From: Oscillospiraceae bacterium
GTDB lineage: Bacteria; Bacillota; Clostridia; Oscillospirales; Ruminococcaceae
DNA length: 42,692 bases
NCBI GenBank assembly: GCA_024684395.1
Contig: JAIKWY010000134.1
Span: 1-42,692, forward strand
Reading direction: 5' to 3'
Shown: one piece after another, positions 1 through 13,784 of the stretch
How positions within the stretch are numbered: the stretch's first letter is position 1
Layout: each line of letters begins with the position of its first letter
Translations under genes and position numbers: made by a program
Notes under the pieces: model-generated
Told to the model about the DNA's origin: nothing
Database searches by the model: none
Seen by the model: only the letters and a program-made list of their open reading frames with translations

Positions 1-740
1 ACTTCCTCGCCGACGTTCAGCTTTCCACGCTCTACACGGCCGGTAACAACGGTACCACGGCCAGAAATGGTCATAGTATCCTCGATCGGCATCAGGAACG
101 GCTTAGCATCGTCACGCTCAGGAGTCGGGATATAGGAGTCAACAGCATCCATCAGGTCAAGGATCGGCTTGTAAGCCGGGTTGCTCAGATCATCCGGAGC
201 CTCGAGAGCCTGCAGAGCAGAGCCCTTGATGATCGGAATCTCATCGCCCGGGAAGTCATAGGAAGACAGAGTGTCGCGGATATCCATCTCAACGAGCTCC
301 ATCAGCTCCTCGTCGTCAACCTGGTCAGCCTTGTTCATGAAAACAACGATTGCCGGTACGCCTACCTGACGAGCCAGCAGGATGTGCTCCTTGGTCTGAG
401 CCATCGGGCCGTCGGAAGCAGCTACTACGAGGATAGCACCATCCATCTGCGCAGCACCAGTGATCATGTTCTTTACATAGTCAGCGTGGCCGGGGCAGTC
501 TACGTGTGCATAGTGACGAGCATCAGTCTCATACTCTACGTGAGCAGTGTTGATCGTGATACCACGCTCTCTCTCCTCGGGAGCCTTATCGATCATGTCG
601 TAAGCCTCAAACTTTGCCTGACCCTTCATTGCCAGAGTCTTGGTGATAGCAGCCGTCAGAGTGGTCTTGCCGTGGTCTACGTGACCGATGGTACCAATAT
701 TAACGTGCGGCTTCGTTCTCTCAAATTTTGCCTTTGCCAT
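1..740 (-). CDS. tuf: Elongation factor Tu, N-terminal part (runs off the window)
   Basis: EF-Tu is the GTPase that delivers aminoacyl-tRNA to the ribosomal A site. The visible 246 residues begin [20 protein letters not shown] and contain the P-loop GHVDHGKT, the switch/G3 motif DCPGH and the G4 motif NKAD, so the G domain and the start of domain 2 are present. The C-terminal part lies to the left of position 1. The ATG at 738-740 has a good upstream AGGAGG. It is the last gene of a leftward rpsL-rpsG-fusA-tuf cluster, but a 172-bp gap with its own consensus-like promoter separates it from fusA, so it can be transcribed both with the operon and on its own. Confidence 0.98.
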   Translation of the reverse strand, partial: MAKAKFERTKPHVNIGTIGHVDHGKTTLTAAITKTLAMKGQAKFEAYDMIDKAPEERERGITINTAHVEYETDARHYAHVDCPGHADYVKNMITGAAQMDGAILVVAASDGPMAQTKEHILLARQVGVPAIVVFMNKADQVDDEELMELVEMDIRDTLSSYDFPGDEIPIIKGSALQALEAPDDLSNPAYKPILDLMDAVDSYIPTPERDDAKPFLMPIEDTMTISGRGTVVTGRVERGKLNVGEE

Positions 741-808
741 TGGAAGTTTCCTCCTTCAAAATCAATTTGGTTTCTCCAGCCATAGCTTGTACGGCTGACG
801 ATACCATT

Positions 809-837
809 ATTATACCACATTTCCCAGTGAATTGCAA
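809..837 (-). promoter_or_regulatory. tuf promoter (extended -10)
   Basis: On the minus strand TTGCAA (837-832) is followed after 17 bp by TATAAT (814-809), with TGG directly before the -10 (extended -10). Transcription would start near 802, leaving a leader of about 60 nt before the tuf ATG. The -35 lies inside one arm of a long inverted repeat (825-890). Confidence 0.75.
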
Positions 838-890
838 GTGCTTTTTCAAAAAAATCTTTTTGACATACGCACTTTTTATGCAATTCACTG
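825..890. repeat. Long interrupted inverted repeat in the fusA-tuf gap
   Basis: CAGTGAATTGCA (825-836) and TGCAATTCACTG (879-890) are perfect 12-bp inverted repeats. Inside them AAGTGC (836-841) pairs with GCACTT (869-874), and the centre holds an A/T-rich TCAAAAA...TTTTTGA segment. RNA from upstream fusA transcription could fold into one long hairpin across most of the gap, and the left arm overlaps the tuf -35. It could be an mRNA processing site, a weak terminator or an operator; the sequence does not decide. Confidence 0.6.
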
Positions 891-912
891 AAAACTGCGT
901 GTTTGCGGGATT

Positions 913-2991
913 TTAGCCCTTGTTTCTGTTGGTCATGATGCCCTCAGCGATGTTCTTCGGCACTTCCTTGAAGCTGTGAGGCTCCATGGAGTACTGACCA
1001 CGACCCTGGGTGTTGGAACGCAGGTTGTTGGAGTAGCCGAACATCTCAGACAGCGGAACCAGTGCATCGACCTGTACGGTACCCGGACGGGTCTCCTGAC
1101 CCTGGATCTCGCCACGACGAGAGCTCAGGTCGCCGATGATGTTGCCCAGATAGTCATCCGGAGCGATAACGGAAACCTTCATGATCGGCTCCATCAGTGC
1201 CGGATCAGCCTTACGCATAGCCTCCTTGAATGCCATAGAACCAGCGATCTTGAACGCCATTTCAGAGGAGTCTACCTCGTGGTAGGATCCATCGTAAAGC
1301 TCGACCTTGACGTCAACTACCTGATAGCCTGCCAGTACACCAGCCTGCATTGCGCCCTTGATACCGGCATCAACAGCAGGGATATACTCCTTCGGGATAG
1401 AGCCGCCGACAACAGCGTTGATGAACTCGTAGCCCTTGCCAGGCTCGTTCGGGGATACACGGATCTTGACGTGACCGTACTGACCGGAACCACCGGACTG
1501 CTTCTTGTACTTGTAGTCCACATCGGCATTGCCCTTGATGGTCTCCTTGTAGGATACCTGCGGAGCGCCGACGTTAGCCTCGACCTTGAACTCGCGCAGC
1601 AGTCTGTCTACGATGATGTCGAGGTGCAGCTCGCCCATGCCGGCGATGATGGTCTGACCGGTCTCCTCGTCCGTCCAGGTTCTGAACGTCGGGTCCTCTT
1701 CTGCCAGCTTCGCCAGAGCGATGCCCATCTTTTCCTGACCAGCCTTGGTCTTGGGCTCGATCGCCAGGTTGATAACCGGCTCCGGGAACTCCATAGACTC
1801 AAGGATTACCGGATGCTCCTCGTCACAGAGGGTGTCACCGGTGGTGGTCTGCTTCAGACCGATCGCAGCTGCGATGTCGCCGGAGTAAACCTTCTCCAGC
1901 TCCTTACGGGCGTTAGCGTGCATCTGCACGATACGGCCGATTCTCTCGTGCTTGCCCTTGGTGGAGTTCAGAACGGCAGAACCCTTGTCCAGAACGCCGG
2001 AGTATACACGGAAGAATGTCAGCTTACCAACATAGGGGTCGGTAGCGATCTTGAATGCGAGCGCTGCAAACGGCTCGTCATCGGAGGAAGGTCTCTCCTC
2101 CTCCTCACCAGTCTCGGGGTTCACGCCCTTGATGGCCGGAACGTCGAGCGGGGAGGGCATATAGTCTACGATAGCTTCGAGCAGCTTCTGTACGCCCTTG
2201 TTCTTGTAGGAAGTACCGCAGCATACCGGAACCATCGTATTAGCCAGCGTGGACTTTCTGATGCAGGACTTGATCTCCTCGATGGTGAGCTCCTCGCCTG
2301 CAAAATACTTCTCCATCAGCTCTTCGTCCTGCTCAGCAACATGCTCGAGCAGAGACTCATGATACTCCTGAGCCTTCTCCTTCATGTCATCCGGGATCTC
2401 CTCGACACGAATATCCTTGCCCAGGTCATCATAGTAAACGTAAGCCTTCATCTCGACCAGGTCGATGATACCCTTGAAGGTCTCCTCGGCACCGATCGGG
2501 AGCTGGATCGGAACAGCGTTACACTTCAGACGGTCGATCATCATGTCTACGACTCTGTAGAAGTCTGCACCCATGATGTCCATCTTGTTGACGTAAGCCA
2601 TTCTCGGTACCTGATACTTATCAGCCTGACGCCATACGGTCTCAGACTGCGGCTCAACGCCGCCCTTTGCGCAGAGAACGGTTACGGAACCGTCCAGTAC
2701 ACGCAGGGAACGCTCTACCTCTACGGTAAAGTCAACGTGTCCGGGAGTATCGATGATGTTGATTCTGTGACCAGCCCAGTAAGCGGTCGTTGCAGCGGAG
2801 GTGATGGTGATACCTCTCTCCTGCTCCTGTGCCATCCAGTCCATGGTAGCGGCACCCTCATGGGTCTCGCCGATCTTATGGTTAACGCCGGTGTAGAACA
2901 GGATACGCTCAGTGGTAGTGGTCTTGCCGGCATCGATGTGTGCCATGATGCCGATGTTTCTGGTCATTTCCAGACTACAATCTCTTGCCAT
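913..2991 (-). CDS. fusA: Elongation factor G
   Basis: EF-G is the translocase GTPase that moves tRNA and mRNA through the ribosome and acts with RRF in recycling. The 692-residue length is normal for bacterial EF-G. The P-loop AHIDAGKTT, the G3 motif DTPGH and the G4 motif NKMD are all visible near the N terminus, and the C-terminal domains IV-V follow without interruption. The start at 2991 is supported by AGGAGG 7 nt upstream. Only 22 nt separate it from rpsG upstream, consistent with one transcript. Nothing suggests a fusidic-acid-specific paralogue. Confidence 0.98.
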   Translation of the reverse strand: MARDCSLEMTRNIGIMAHIDAGKTTTTERILFYTGVNHKIGETHEGAATMDWMAQEQERGITITSAATTAYWAGHRINIIDTPGHVDFTVEVERSLRVLDGSVTVLCAKGGVEPQSETVWRQADKYQVPRMAYVNKMDIMGADFYRVVDMMIDRLKCNAVPIQLPIGAEETFKGIIDLVEMKAYVYYDDLGKDIRVEEIPDDMKEKAQEYHESLLEHVAEQDEELMEKYFAGEELTIEEIKSCIRKSTLANTMVPVCCGTSYKNKGVQKLLEAIVDYMPSPLDVPAIKGVNPETGEEEERPSSDDEPFAALAFKIATDPYVGKLTFFRVYSGVLDKGSAVLNSTKGKHERIGRIVQMHANARKELEKVYSGDIAAAIGLKQTTTGDTLCDEEHPVILESMEFPEPVINLAIEPKTKAGQEKMGIALAKLAEEDPTFRTWTDEETGQTIIAGMGELHLDIIVDRLLREFKVEANVGAPQVSYKETIKGNADVDYKYKKQSGGSGQYGHVKIRVSPNEPGKGYEFINAVVGGSIPKEYIPAVDAGIKGAMQAGVLAGYQVVDVKVELYDGSYHEVDSSEMAFKIAGSMAFKEAMRKADPALMEPIMKVSVIAPDDYLGNIIGDLSSRRGEIQGQETRPGTVQVDALVPLSEMFGYSNNLRSNTQGRGQYSMEPHSFKEVPKNIAEGIMTNRNKG

Positions 2992-3013
2992 AGCATAGCC
3001 TCCTTAGCCGGTC

Positions 3014-3484
3014 TTACCAGCGATAGTGAGCAAACGCCTTGTTAGCCTCAGCCATCTTATGCGTATCCTCACGCTTCTTGCACGCACCGCCGTTGCCGTT
3101 CAGTGCATCCATGATCTCGCCAGCGAGTCTTTCCTTCATGGTCTTCTCGTTGCGCTCTCTCGAGTACTTGGTGATCCATCTCAGACCGAGGGTCTGACGT
3201 CTCTCCGGACGTACCTCCATCGGAACCTGATAGGTCGCACCGCCGAGACGGCGAGCCTTGACCTCGAGCTGAGGCATGATGTTTTCCATAGCCTCTTCAA
3301 AAACCTCCAGTGCATCTCTGCCAGTCTTTTCAGCGACAATCTCAAATGCACCGTAAACGATCTTCTGTGCTACACCCTTCTTACCGTCGAGCATGATATT
3401 GTTGATCAGACGGGTAACGAGCTTGGAACCGTATACAGGATCCTGCAGCACATCACGCTTTGCGACATTACCTCTTCTTGGCAT
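3014..3484 (-). CDS. rpsG: 30S ribosomal protein S7
   Basis: S7 is the primary assembly protein of the 30S head and lies at the mRNA exit/E site. The 156-residue product begins [13 protein letters not shown] and ends AHYRW, the normal S7 length and termini. An in-frame upstream extension exists, but the S7 family starts at MPRRG, and GGAGGG lies just upstream of this ATG. It sits second in the str operon. The 209-bp spacer to rpsL is long for this operon and contains small GC-rich inverted repeats (for example CCGGC/GCCGG at 3551-3565), possibly regulatory or processing structures. Confidence 0.98.
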   Translation of the reverse strand: MPRRGNVAKRDVLQDPVYGSKLVTRLINNIMLDGKKGVAQKIVYGAFEIVAEKTGRDALEVFEEAMENIMPQLEVKARRLGGATYQVPMEVRPERRQTLGLRWITKYSRERNEKTMKERLAGEIMDALNGNGGACKKREDTHKMAEANKAFAHYRW

Positions 3485-3693
3485 TTCGCTTCCCTCCTTC
3501 ACATTATTTGTGCGGTTTATTCCGCATGTCGTGAACTCATAGGTACTCGTCCGGCATCCCGCCGGCACGTCAGGCCAATGCAGAGGCTTATACAGTCACA
3601 TCTATATAAAGACTCCACACCTAAACCTGTGGTAATCATGATTCACTTCAACTTGTTTGACCTTGCGGTCGCTTTTACCTCAGTGCAGCAGAA

Positions 3694-4116
3694 TTACTTC
3701 TTGCCTGCCTTCGGCTTCTTGGCACCGTACTTGGAACGTGCCTGGCCACGGTTTGCAACGCCCTGTGCATCGAGCGCACCACGGATGATGTGATAACGCA
3801 CACCAGGGAGATCCTTAACACGTCCGCCACGGATCAGTACTACAGAGTGTTCCTGCAGATTGTGACCGATACCCGGGATGTAGGATGTTACCTCGTAGCC
3901 GTTCGTCAGCTTTACTCTGGCGATCTTACGCATTGCAGAGTTCGGCTTCTTCGGGGTCGTGGTCTTTACGACGGTGCACACGCCTCTCTTCTGCGGAGCG
4001 CTCTGGTCGATCTGGACCTTCTTCTTGGCATTGTAGCCCTTCTGGAGCGCCGGAGCAGTAGACTTGGAAGCCTGCACCTTTCTGCCCTTGCGGACGAGCT
4101 GGTTAAATGTTGGCAT
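3694..4116 (-). CDS. rpsL: 30S ribosomal protein S12
   Basis: S12 sits in the decoding centre and controls translational accuracy. The 140-residue product begins [19 protein letters not shown] precedes this ATG, so an upstream in-frame extension is rejected. The segment [13 protein letters not shown] carries the usual lysine at the classic streptomycin-resistance site, and [13 protein letters not shown] keeps the second one, so no resistance substitution is visible. It is the first gene of the leftward str operon, preceded by two minus-strand promoters in the gap shared with rpoB. Confidence 0.98.
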   Translation of the reverse strand: MPTFNQLVRKGRKVQASKSTAPALQKGYNAKKKVQIDQSAPQKRGVCTVVKTTTPKKPNSAMRKIARVKLTNGYEVTSYIPGIGHNLQEHSVVLIRGGRVKDLPGVRYHIIRGALDAQGVANRGQARSKYGAKKPKAGKK

Positions 4117-4172
4117 CTGTTTTCCTCCTTTTTTTAGTAATTTCATGCGGCAGATGTACCACATGCCTAAAT

Positions 4173-4201
4173 ATTATACACCACTTTGCAGCGGATGTCA
4201 A
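4173..4201 (-). promoter_or_regulatory. str operon promoter proximal to rpsL
   Basis: A perfect TTGACA (4201-4196), 17-bp spacer and TATAAT (4178-4173) on the minus strand, giving a leader of about 50 nt before rpsL. Immediately upstream of the -35 (4205-4244) lie runs of A on the transcribed sense at roughly 10-bp spacing, resembling an UP element or curved DNA. Confidence 0.85.
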
Positions 4202-4331
4202 GGGTTTTTTCGGATTTTTTTGGTTTTTTCGCAAATTATTTTTTCGACGGCGCAGATCATACACGATTTGTCGCTTTTCTATGAATTTTTGGATTGCATT
4301 TTATGCATATATCCAAAATTTTCAAGGCCTC

Positions 4332-4360
4332 TTGACAGCTATATTATAATGTGCTATAAT
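4332..4360 (+). promoter_or_regulatory. rpoBC promoter (extended -10)
   Basis: TTGACA (4332-4337), 17-bp spacer, TATAAT (4355-4360) with TGC directly before the -10. The predicted start near 4367 gives a leader of about 120 nt for rpoB. That leader contains the oppositely oriented promoter at 4414-4442. Confidence 0.85.
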
Positions 4361-4413
4361 TGTAAAATGCACCATTATGGCTCTCGGCAGCCGTGGGTAC
4401 CGGGGGACAAAAT

Positions 4414-4442
4414 AGTATAGCACAATCCGATTTATTTGTCAA
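4414..4442 (-). promoter_or_regulatory. Distal leftward promoter facing the rpoBC promoter
   Basis: On the minus strand TTGACA (4442-4437), 17 bp, TATACT (4419-4414), preceded by TGC (extended -10). It would start RNA near 4407, running left through the rpoB promoter and on to rpsL with a leader of nearly 300 nt. It lies within the predicted rpoB 5' UTR. Confidence 0.65.
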
Positions 4443-4489
4443 GTCCCCGGTGAAGTTATCCGCAAATTTTGCAAGGAGGTATTCCGCCT

Positions 4490-7400
4490 ATGGTTAATGT
4501 AACTGCCAAACAGCTCGGAAAGAATGTCAGGATGAGCTTCGGCAAGATCCCGGAAGTCCTGGATATGCCGAACCTGATCGAGATCCAGAAAAATTCCTAC
4601 AAATGGTTCCGTGAGGAAGGACTGGGTGAGGTCTTCCGTGACTTCTCCGCCACCGACTACAACGGCAACCTCGTTCTGACGTTCACGGGCTATCGCTTCG
4701 ACGACGAGCACCTCAAGTACAAGACCATTGCCAAGGCAAAGGAGCATCAGGCTACCTTCGCTTCTCCCCTGCGTGTCACCGCAAAGCTCTGGAACAAGGA
4801 GACAGGCGAAGTCAAGGAGAGCGAGATCTTCATGGGCGACTTCCCGCTCATGACAGAGTCCGGTACCTTCGTCATCAACGGTGCCGAGCGTGTCATCGTC
4901 TCCCAGCTCGTTCGTTCTCCGGGCGTGTACTATGATATGGAGAAGGACAAGACCGGTAAGGAACTGTTCAAGTCCACCATCATCCCGAACAGAGGTGCAT
5001 GGCTGGAATACGAGATGGATTCCAACGACATCGTCTATGTCCGCATCGACAAGAACCGCAAGATCCCGCTGACTACCTTCCTGCGTGCGATCGGTCTCGG
5101 CTCCGACCAGGAGATCGAGGAGATGTTCGGTCATGACGAGCGTCTGTATGAGACCATCCTCCAGAAGGATACCGCAAAGTCCATCGAGGACGGTCTGATC
5201 GAGGTCTACAAGAAGCTCCGTCCGGGCGAGCCGCCCACAGTCGAGAGCGCTCAGGGTCACCTCGATATGCTGTTCTTCGATCCGAGACGCTACGACCTCT
5301 GCAAGTTCGGTCGTTATAAGTATAACAAGAAGCTCGGCATCTCTGCCCGCATCAGCGGCAGACAGCTCTCCCGCCCCGTTGTGGACACCACGACCGGCGA
5401 GGTGCTCGCCGAGGCAGGTGAGACACTTTCCTATGAGAAGGCATGTGCCATCCAGCAGGCTGGTATCATGGAGGTCTTCCTCACCGTTGAGTCCAAGCAG
5501 TACTATACCAACGAGAACGGTCAGACCGCTGTCCGCATGATCGAGAAGGAGATCAAGGTACTCGGCAACGGCATGGTCGAGCTCGGGCCGTATGTCAACT
5601 TCGATCCCAAGGAGATCGGCATCAAGGAGCTCGTCTCCATGCGTGTGCTCCGTGAGATCCTCGAGGAGACCGATCCCGCTGACCTCAAGGAGGTCTGCGC
5701 AAAGCGTGCCGAGGAGCTGGTGCCCAACCACATCACCCTCGACGACATCTTTGCTTCCGTCTCCTACTTCCTCAACCTCTGTGAGGGCGTCGGCAACATC
5801 GACGACATCGACCACCTCGGCAACAGACGTATCCGCCGTGTCGGCGAGCTGCTCCAGAACACCATGCGTTCCGGTATGGCAAGAATGGAGCGTGGCATCC
5901 GTGAGAGAATGAACACCCAGACCCAGGATATGGACGTCATCACGCCCCAGGCGCTCGTCAATATCCGTCCGGTAACTTCTCAGATCAAGGAGTTCTTCGG
6001 TTCCTCTCCGCTGTCCCAGTTCATGGATCAGAACAACCCGCTCGCAGAGCTGACGCACAAGCGCCGTCTGTCTGCGCTGGGTCCCGGCGGTCTGTCCCGT
6101 GACCGTGCCGGATTCGAGGTCCGTGACGTACACTACTCCCACTACGGCAGAATGTGCCCCATCGAGACCCCCGAAGGTCCGAACATCGGTCTGATCTCCT
6201 ATCTGGCGACCTTCGCCAAGATCAACGAGTACGGCTTCGTGGAGGCTCCCTACAGACGTGTGGACAAGAGCACCGGCATCGTTACCGATGAGGTCGTTTA
6301 CATGCCTGCCGACATGGAGGATAACTTCATCGTGGCACAGGCGAACGAGCCGCTGACCGAAGAGGGCAGATTCGCCCGCCAGAAGGTCACCGCACGTTTC
6401 CGTGATAAGATCCTCGAGTGCGACAACAGCCAGGTGGATTACATGGACGTATCCCCGAAGATGGTAGTTTCCGTCGCAACTGCGATGATCCCGTTCCTTG
6501 AAAACGACGATGCGAACCGTGCTCTGATGGGTGCGAACATGCAGCGTCAGGCAGTGCCGCTCCTCAAGACCGAGCGCCCGTTCGTCGGCACCGGTATGGA
6601 GTACAAGGCTGCCGTTGACTCCGGTGTCTGCATCCTGTCTGAGACAGACGGTACCGTCACCTTCGTATCCGCCGACAAGATCGTTGTGCAGGATGCGGAT
6701 AAGGTCGATCATACCTATGAAATGATCAAGTTCCAGCGCTCCAACCAGGATACCTGCGTGAACCAGCGCCCGATCGTCAACCTCGGCGACACCATCCGCA
6801 AGGGTCAGGTGCTCGCAGATGGTCCGGCAACTGCTGACGGCGAGATCTCCCTCGGTAAGAATGCCCTCATCGGCTTCATGACCTGGGAAGGCTACAACTA
6901 CGAGGACGCTGTACTGCTGAACGAGCGTCTGGTACGTGAGGACGTATTCACCTCCATCCATATCGAGGAATACGAGCTCGAGTGCCGTGACACCAAGCTC
7001 GGTCCGGAGGAGATCACCCGTGACATCCCGAATGTCGGCGAGGATGCCCTCAAGAACCTCGACGAGCACGGCATCATCCGCATCGGTGCGGAGGTCACTG
7101 CCGGTGATATCCTTGTCGGCAAGGTAACGCCCAAGGGCGAGACCGAGCTCACCGCTGAGGAGCGCCTCCTGAGAGCGATCTTCGGTGAGAAGGCAAGAGA
7201 AGTCCGTGATAACTCCCTGAAGGTGCCGCACGGCGAATGCGGTATCGTCATCGACGTGAAGATCTTCAAGCGCGGCGAGAAGATCTCCGATGATACAGGT
7301 GCAGAAGTTTCCGAGCTCGGAACAGGCGTCAACATGCTCGTGCGCTGCTACATCGCCCAGAAGCGTAAGATCTCTGTCGGCGACAAGATGGCAGGTCGTC

Positions 7401-8389
7401 ACGGCAACAAGGGCGTTGTGTCCCGCATCCTGCCGGAGGAGGACATGCCCTTCCTCGAGGACGGCACACCGCTCGACATCGTACTGAACCCCCTCGGCGT
7501 ACCGTCCCGTATGAACATCGGTCAGGTACTCGAGGTACACCTCGGCATGAGCGCAAAGGCTCTCGGCTGGCACATCATGACACCGGTATTCGACGGTGCG
7601 CATGAGGATGACATCCGTGCTTGCTTCCGTGAAGCCAATGAGAAGAATGCCCCCTACCGCAGCGAGCCGTTCGACATCGGCAAGATGGACAAGGTCATCA
7701 ACCCGAAGGCGATCACCATGAACGAGGACGGCAAGTTCACGCTGTACGACGGCAGAACCGGTGAGAAGTTCGACAACCGTGTCACCGTCGGCTATATGTA
7801 CTATCTGAAGCTCCACCACCTCGTAGACGACAAGATCCATGCACGTTCCGTTGGTCCGTACTCCCTCGTTACCCAGCAGCCTCTGGGCGGTAAGGCGCAG
7901 TTCGGCGGTCAGCGTTTCGGTGAGATGGAAGTATGGGCGCTCGAGGCATACGGCGCAGCTTATACCCTGCAGGAGATCCTGACGGTCAAGTCGGATGATA
8001 CGGTCGGCCGTGTCAATACCTACGAGCATATCGTCAAGGGTCAGAACGTTCCGAAGCCCGGCATTCCGGAGTCCTTCAAGGTACTCATCAAGGAGATGCA
8101 GTCCCTCGGTCTTGATGTCAGAGTGCTCGATGCCAACAACGAGGAGATCGACCTCAAGCAGCACTTCGAGGAGGATGACGACTACCAGATGGCAGCCGTT
8201 GATCTGCCGGATGATCTCAGAGGCAGCGAGGACGAGTTTGAAAGCCACGGCTTCTCCACCGGCGATGTTGAGGACATCGACAAGCCGCTGGATGAGGACG
8301 AGGAGTATTACGGTCCCGAGAAGGATTATCCGGAGGATGATGACCTCGGCGACGACGAGCCGTTCTTCGATGACGAAGACAATCTTTAA
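4490..8389 (+). CDS. rpoB: RNA polymerase beta subunit
   Basis: Beta subunit of RNA polymerase, which carries half of the active-site cleft and the rifampicin pocket. The 1299-residue product starts [19 protein letters not shown] at ATG 4490, behind AAGGAGG; a TTG further upstream is in frame but has no better support. The rifampicin region (about residues 504-535) reads [20 protein letters not shown] with the usual Asp, His and Ser, so no known resistance change is seen. The last 60 or so residues form a strongly acidic tail rich in Asp and Glu, ending DDEDNL. Unlike many Firmicutes it is not preceded by rplJ-rplL and points away from the str operon. Confidence 0.98.
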   Translation: MVNVTAKQLGKNVRMSFGKIPEVLDMPNLIEIQKNSYKWFREEGLGEVFRDFSATDYNGNLVLTFTGYRFDDEHLKYKTIAKAKEHQATFASPLRVTAKLWNKETGEVKESEIFMGDFPLMTESGTFVINGAERVIVSQLVRSPGVYYDMEKDKTGKELFKSTIIPNRGAWLEYEMDSNDIVYVRIDKNRKIPLTTFLRAIGLGSDQEIEEMFGHDERLYETILQKDTAKSIEDGLIEVYKKLRPGEPPTVESAQGHLDMLFFDPRRYDLCKFGRYKYNKKLGISARISGRQLSRPVVDTTTGEVLAEAGETLSYEKACAIQQAGIMEVFLTVESKQYYTNENGQTAVRMIEKEIKVLGNGMVELGPYVNFDPKEIGIKELVSMRVLREILEETDPADLKEVCAKRAEELVPNHITLDDIFASVSYFLNLCEGVGNIDDIDHLGNRRIRRVGELLQNTMRSGMARMERGIRERMNTQTQDMDVITPQALVNIRPVTSQIKEFFGSSPLSQFMDQNNPLAELTHKRRLSALGPGGLSRDRAGFEVRDVHYSHYGRMCPIETPEGPNIGLISYLATFAKINEYGFVEAPYRRVDKSTGIVTDEVVYMPADMEDNFIVAQANEPLTEEGRFARQKVTARFRDKILECDNSQVDYMDVSPKMVVSVATAMIPFLENDDANRALMGANMQRQAVPLLKTERPFVGTGMEYKAAVDSGVCILSETDGTVTFVSADKIVVQDADKVDHTYEMIKFQRSNQDTCVNQRPIVNLGDTIRKGQVLADGPATADGEISLGKNALIGFMTWEGYNYEDAVLLNERLVREDVFTSIHIEEYELECRDTKLGPEEITRDIPNVGEDALKNLDEHGIIRIGAEVTAGDILVGKVTPKGETELTAEERLLRAIFGEKAREVRDNSLKVPHGECGIVIDVKIFKRGEKISDDTGAEVSELGTGVNMLVRCYIAQKRKISVGDKMAGRHGNKGVVSRILPEEDMPFLEDGTPLDIVLNPLGVPSRMNIGQVLEVHLGMSAKALGWHIMTPVFDGAHEDDIRACFREANEKNAPYRSEPFDIGKMDKVINPKAITMNEDGKFTLYDGRTGEKFDNRVTVGYMYYLKLHHLVDDKIHARSVGPYSLVTQQPLGGKAQFGGQRFGEMEVWALEAYGAAYTLQEILTVKSDDTVGRVNTYEHIVKGQNVPKPGIPESFKVLIKEMQSLGLDVRVLDANNEEIDLKQHFEEDDDYQMAAVDLPDDLRGSEDEFESHGFSTGDVEDIDKPLDEDEEYYGPEKDYPEDDDLGDDEPFFDDEDNL

Positions 8390-8397
8390 ATACCACA

Positions 8398-8432
8398 GGT
8401 AAGGTGCTGACAGCATCAAGCGGCACCTTACC
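8398..8432 (+). other. rpoB-rpoC intercistronic hairpin
   Basis: GGTAAGGTGC (8398-8407) and GCACCTTACC (8423-8432) form a perfect 10-bp stem with a 15-nt loop, 8 nt after the rpoB stop. No U-tract follows, so it is more likely an mRNA stability or processing structure than a terminator. Confidence 0.6.
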
Positions 8433-8474
8433 GCTAACCTCTCATTTTCTAACTTCAACAAGGAGGTCAATGGT

Positions 8475-12611
<4,137 letters not shown>

Positions 12612-12617
12612 TCACCC

Positions 12618-12650
12618 CATCCCCCTCCCTGAGCGGAGGGGGATGCTTTT
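12618..12650 (+). terminator. rpoBC intrinsic terminator
   Basis: CATCCCCCTCC (12618-12628), 6-nt loop, GGAGGGGGATG (12635-12645), then CTTTTTCT. An 11-bp perfect GC-rich stem, 7 nt after the rpoC stop. Confidence 0.92.
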
Positions 12651-12681
12651 TCTCTTGCCGGAAAATGTCACATTCTGGCGC

Positions 12682-12710
12682 TTTACAAAACCGACAAATT
12701 ATGCTATAAT
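12682..12710 (+). promoter_or_regulatory. Promoter of the lysozyme operon
   Basis: TTTACA (12682-12687), 17-bp spacer, TATAAT (12705-12710) with TGC before the -10. The predicted transcript starts near 12717, leaving a highly structured leader of about 145 nt. Confidence 0.8.
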
Positions 12711-12745
12711 AATACATGACTATCCTGTATTTCAAAGATGCAGGT

Positions 12746-12818
12746 GCAGGAGACTCAGCCTCCTGCCGAGGAGGTTTAGGAGGGGCGAGCAGCCCCTCCT
12801 AAGTCGGCGCAAGCCGAC
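12746..12818 (+). other. Three consecutive leader hairpins
   Basis: The leader contains GCAGGAG/CTCCTGC (12746-12752 with 12760-12766), an 11-bp stem TTAGGAGGGGC/GCCCCTCCTAA with loop GAGCA (12776-12802), and GTCGGC-GCAA-GCCGAC with a GNRA loop (12803-12818). None has a following U-tract. It could be a structured 5' UTR or a palindromic repeat insertion. I do not recognise a known riboswitch. Confidence 0.6.
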
Positions 12819-12860
12819 AAATCTGCCCATATGACATAGAAACCAAAGGAGGTATGCCCG

Positions 12861-13784
12861 TTGAAACGCAGTTCCGCAGCTGCCGGCAAGATCATTCTGC
12901 TCGTGGTGACGGTGATCGTGCTCTGCATCGCTCTGATCGTGGGAGCGTTTATGATACTGCTGCGCATCAGGGATCATTTCAGAGAGGATCCTGTGATCAT
13001 AGAGGAGACAGAGCCCGCCACAGAGCCGTCCTTCCTGTTCAATGACCCCGAATACGGGGAGATCTGGGTGCCGGATCTGCCGGGTGTGGCGCATTGCAGC
13101 TATGATCCAAAAAACACCGTGGTCCGCAACGGACGCATGTACTACATAGAAGACGAGAAGATCACCTCTGTGACCGGCATTGATGTTTCCTATGCACAGG
13201 AGGACGTTGACTGGGAGCAGGTCAAGGCATCCGGGATCGACTTCGCCTTCATCCGCTGCGGCTGCCGCACCTACGGCTCCGGCAAGCTGGTGGAGGACAC
13301 GATGTTCCGGGAGCATATGGAAGGCGCACTGGCAGCCGGTCTCGATGTCGGCATCTACTTCTTCTCCCAGGCGATCACGACCAAGGAAGCCGAGGAGGAG
13401 GCTGCGCTCGTGCTGGCGCTCGCCGACGGCTATGACATCACCTATCCCATCGTCTTTGACTGGGAGGTCGTGACGGATGATGAAGCCCGCACGGACGAGC
13501 TTTCCTGTCAGGAGCTGACGGCATGTACGCTCGCCTTCTGCAACAAGATCCGGGAAGCCGGCTATACACCGATGATCTACCAGAATGCCGAGACCATCCT
13601 GTCCAAGCTCGATCTGACGCAGCTCACGGACTATGATGTCTGGCTCGCCGAGCACGGAAGGCTCTCGGGCTATTACTACGACTACCGCATCAGACAGTAC
13701 AGCTCCGAAGCAAAGGTGCCCGGTATTCGTGGCGATGTGGACATCAACATCTGCTTTAAGCCCTACACGAGGACAGAAGGATGA
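12861..13784 (+). CDS. Membrane-anchored GH25 lysozyme-like glycosidase
   Basis: Predicted N-acetylmuramidase cleaving peptidoglycan. The 307-residue product starts at TTG 12861, 8 nt after AAAGGAGG; the ATG at 12854 is out of frame. An N-terminal hydrophobic segment (about residues 9-33) anchors it, leaving the enzyme outside the membrane. The GH25 domain follows from about residue 97, with GIDVSYAQEDVDWEQV, GIYFFSQAIT and PIVFDWEV (the Asp and Glu typical of the active site), ending GDVDINICF. It overlaps the next gene by 4 nt (ATGA), so the two are probably translated together. The exact substrate form is inferred from the family. Confidence 0.9.
   Translation: MKRSSAAAGKIILLVVTVIVLCIALIVGAFMILLRIRDHFREDPVIIEETEPATEPSFLFNDPEYGEIWVPDLPGVAHCSYDPKNTVVRNGRMYYIEDEKITSVTGIDVSYAQEDVDWEQVKASGIDFAFIRCGCRTYGSGKLVEDTMFREHMEGALAAGLDVGIYFFSQAITTKEAEEEAALVLALADGYDITYPIVFDWEVVTDDEARTDELSCQELTACTLAFCNKIREAGYTPMIYQNAETILSKLDLTQLTDYDVWLAEHGRLSGYYYDYRIRQYSSEAKVPGIRGDVDINICFKPYTRTEG

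Noticed and set aside
976-3045. Long open frame antisense to fusA
   Set aside because: Same shadow effect. The minus-strand frame is EF-G with all motifs.
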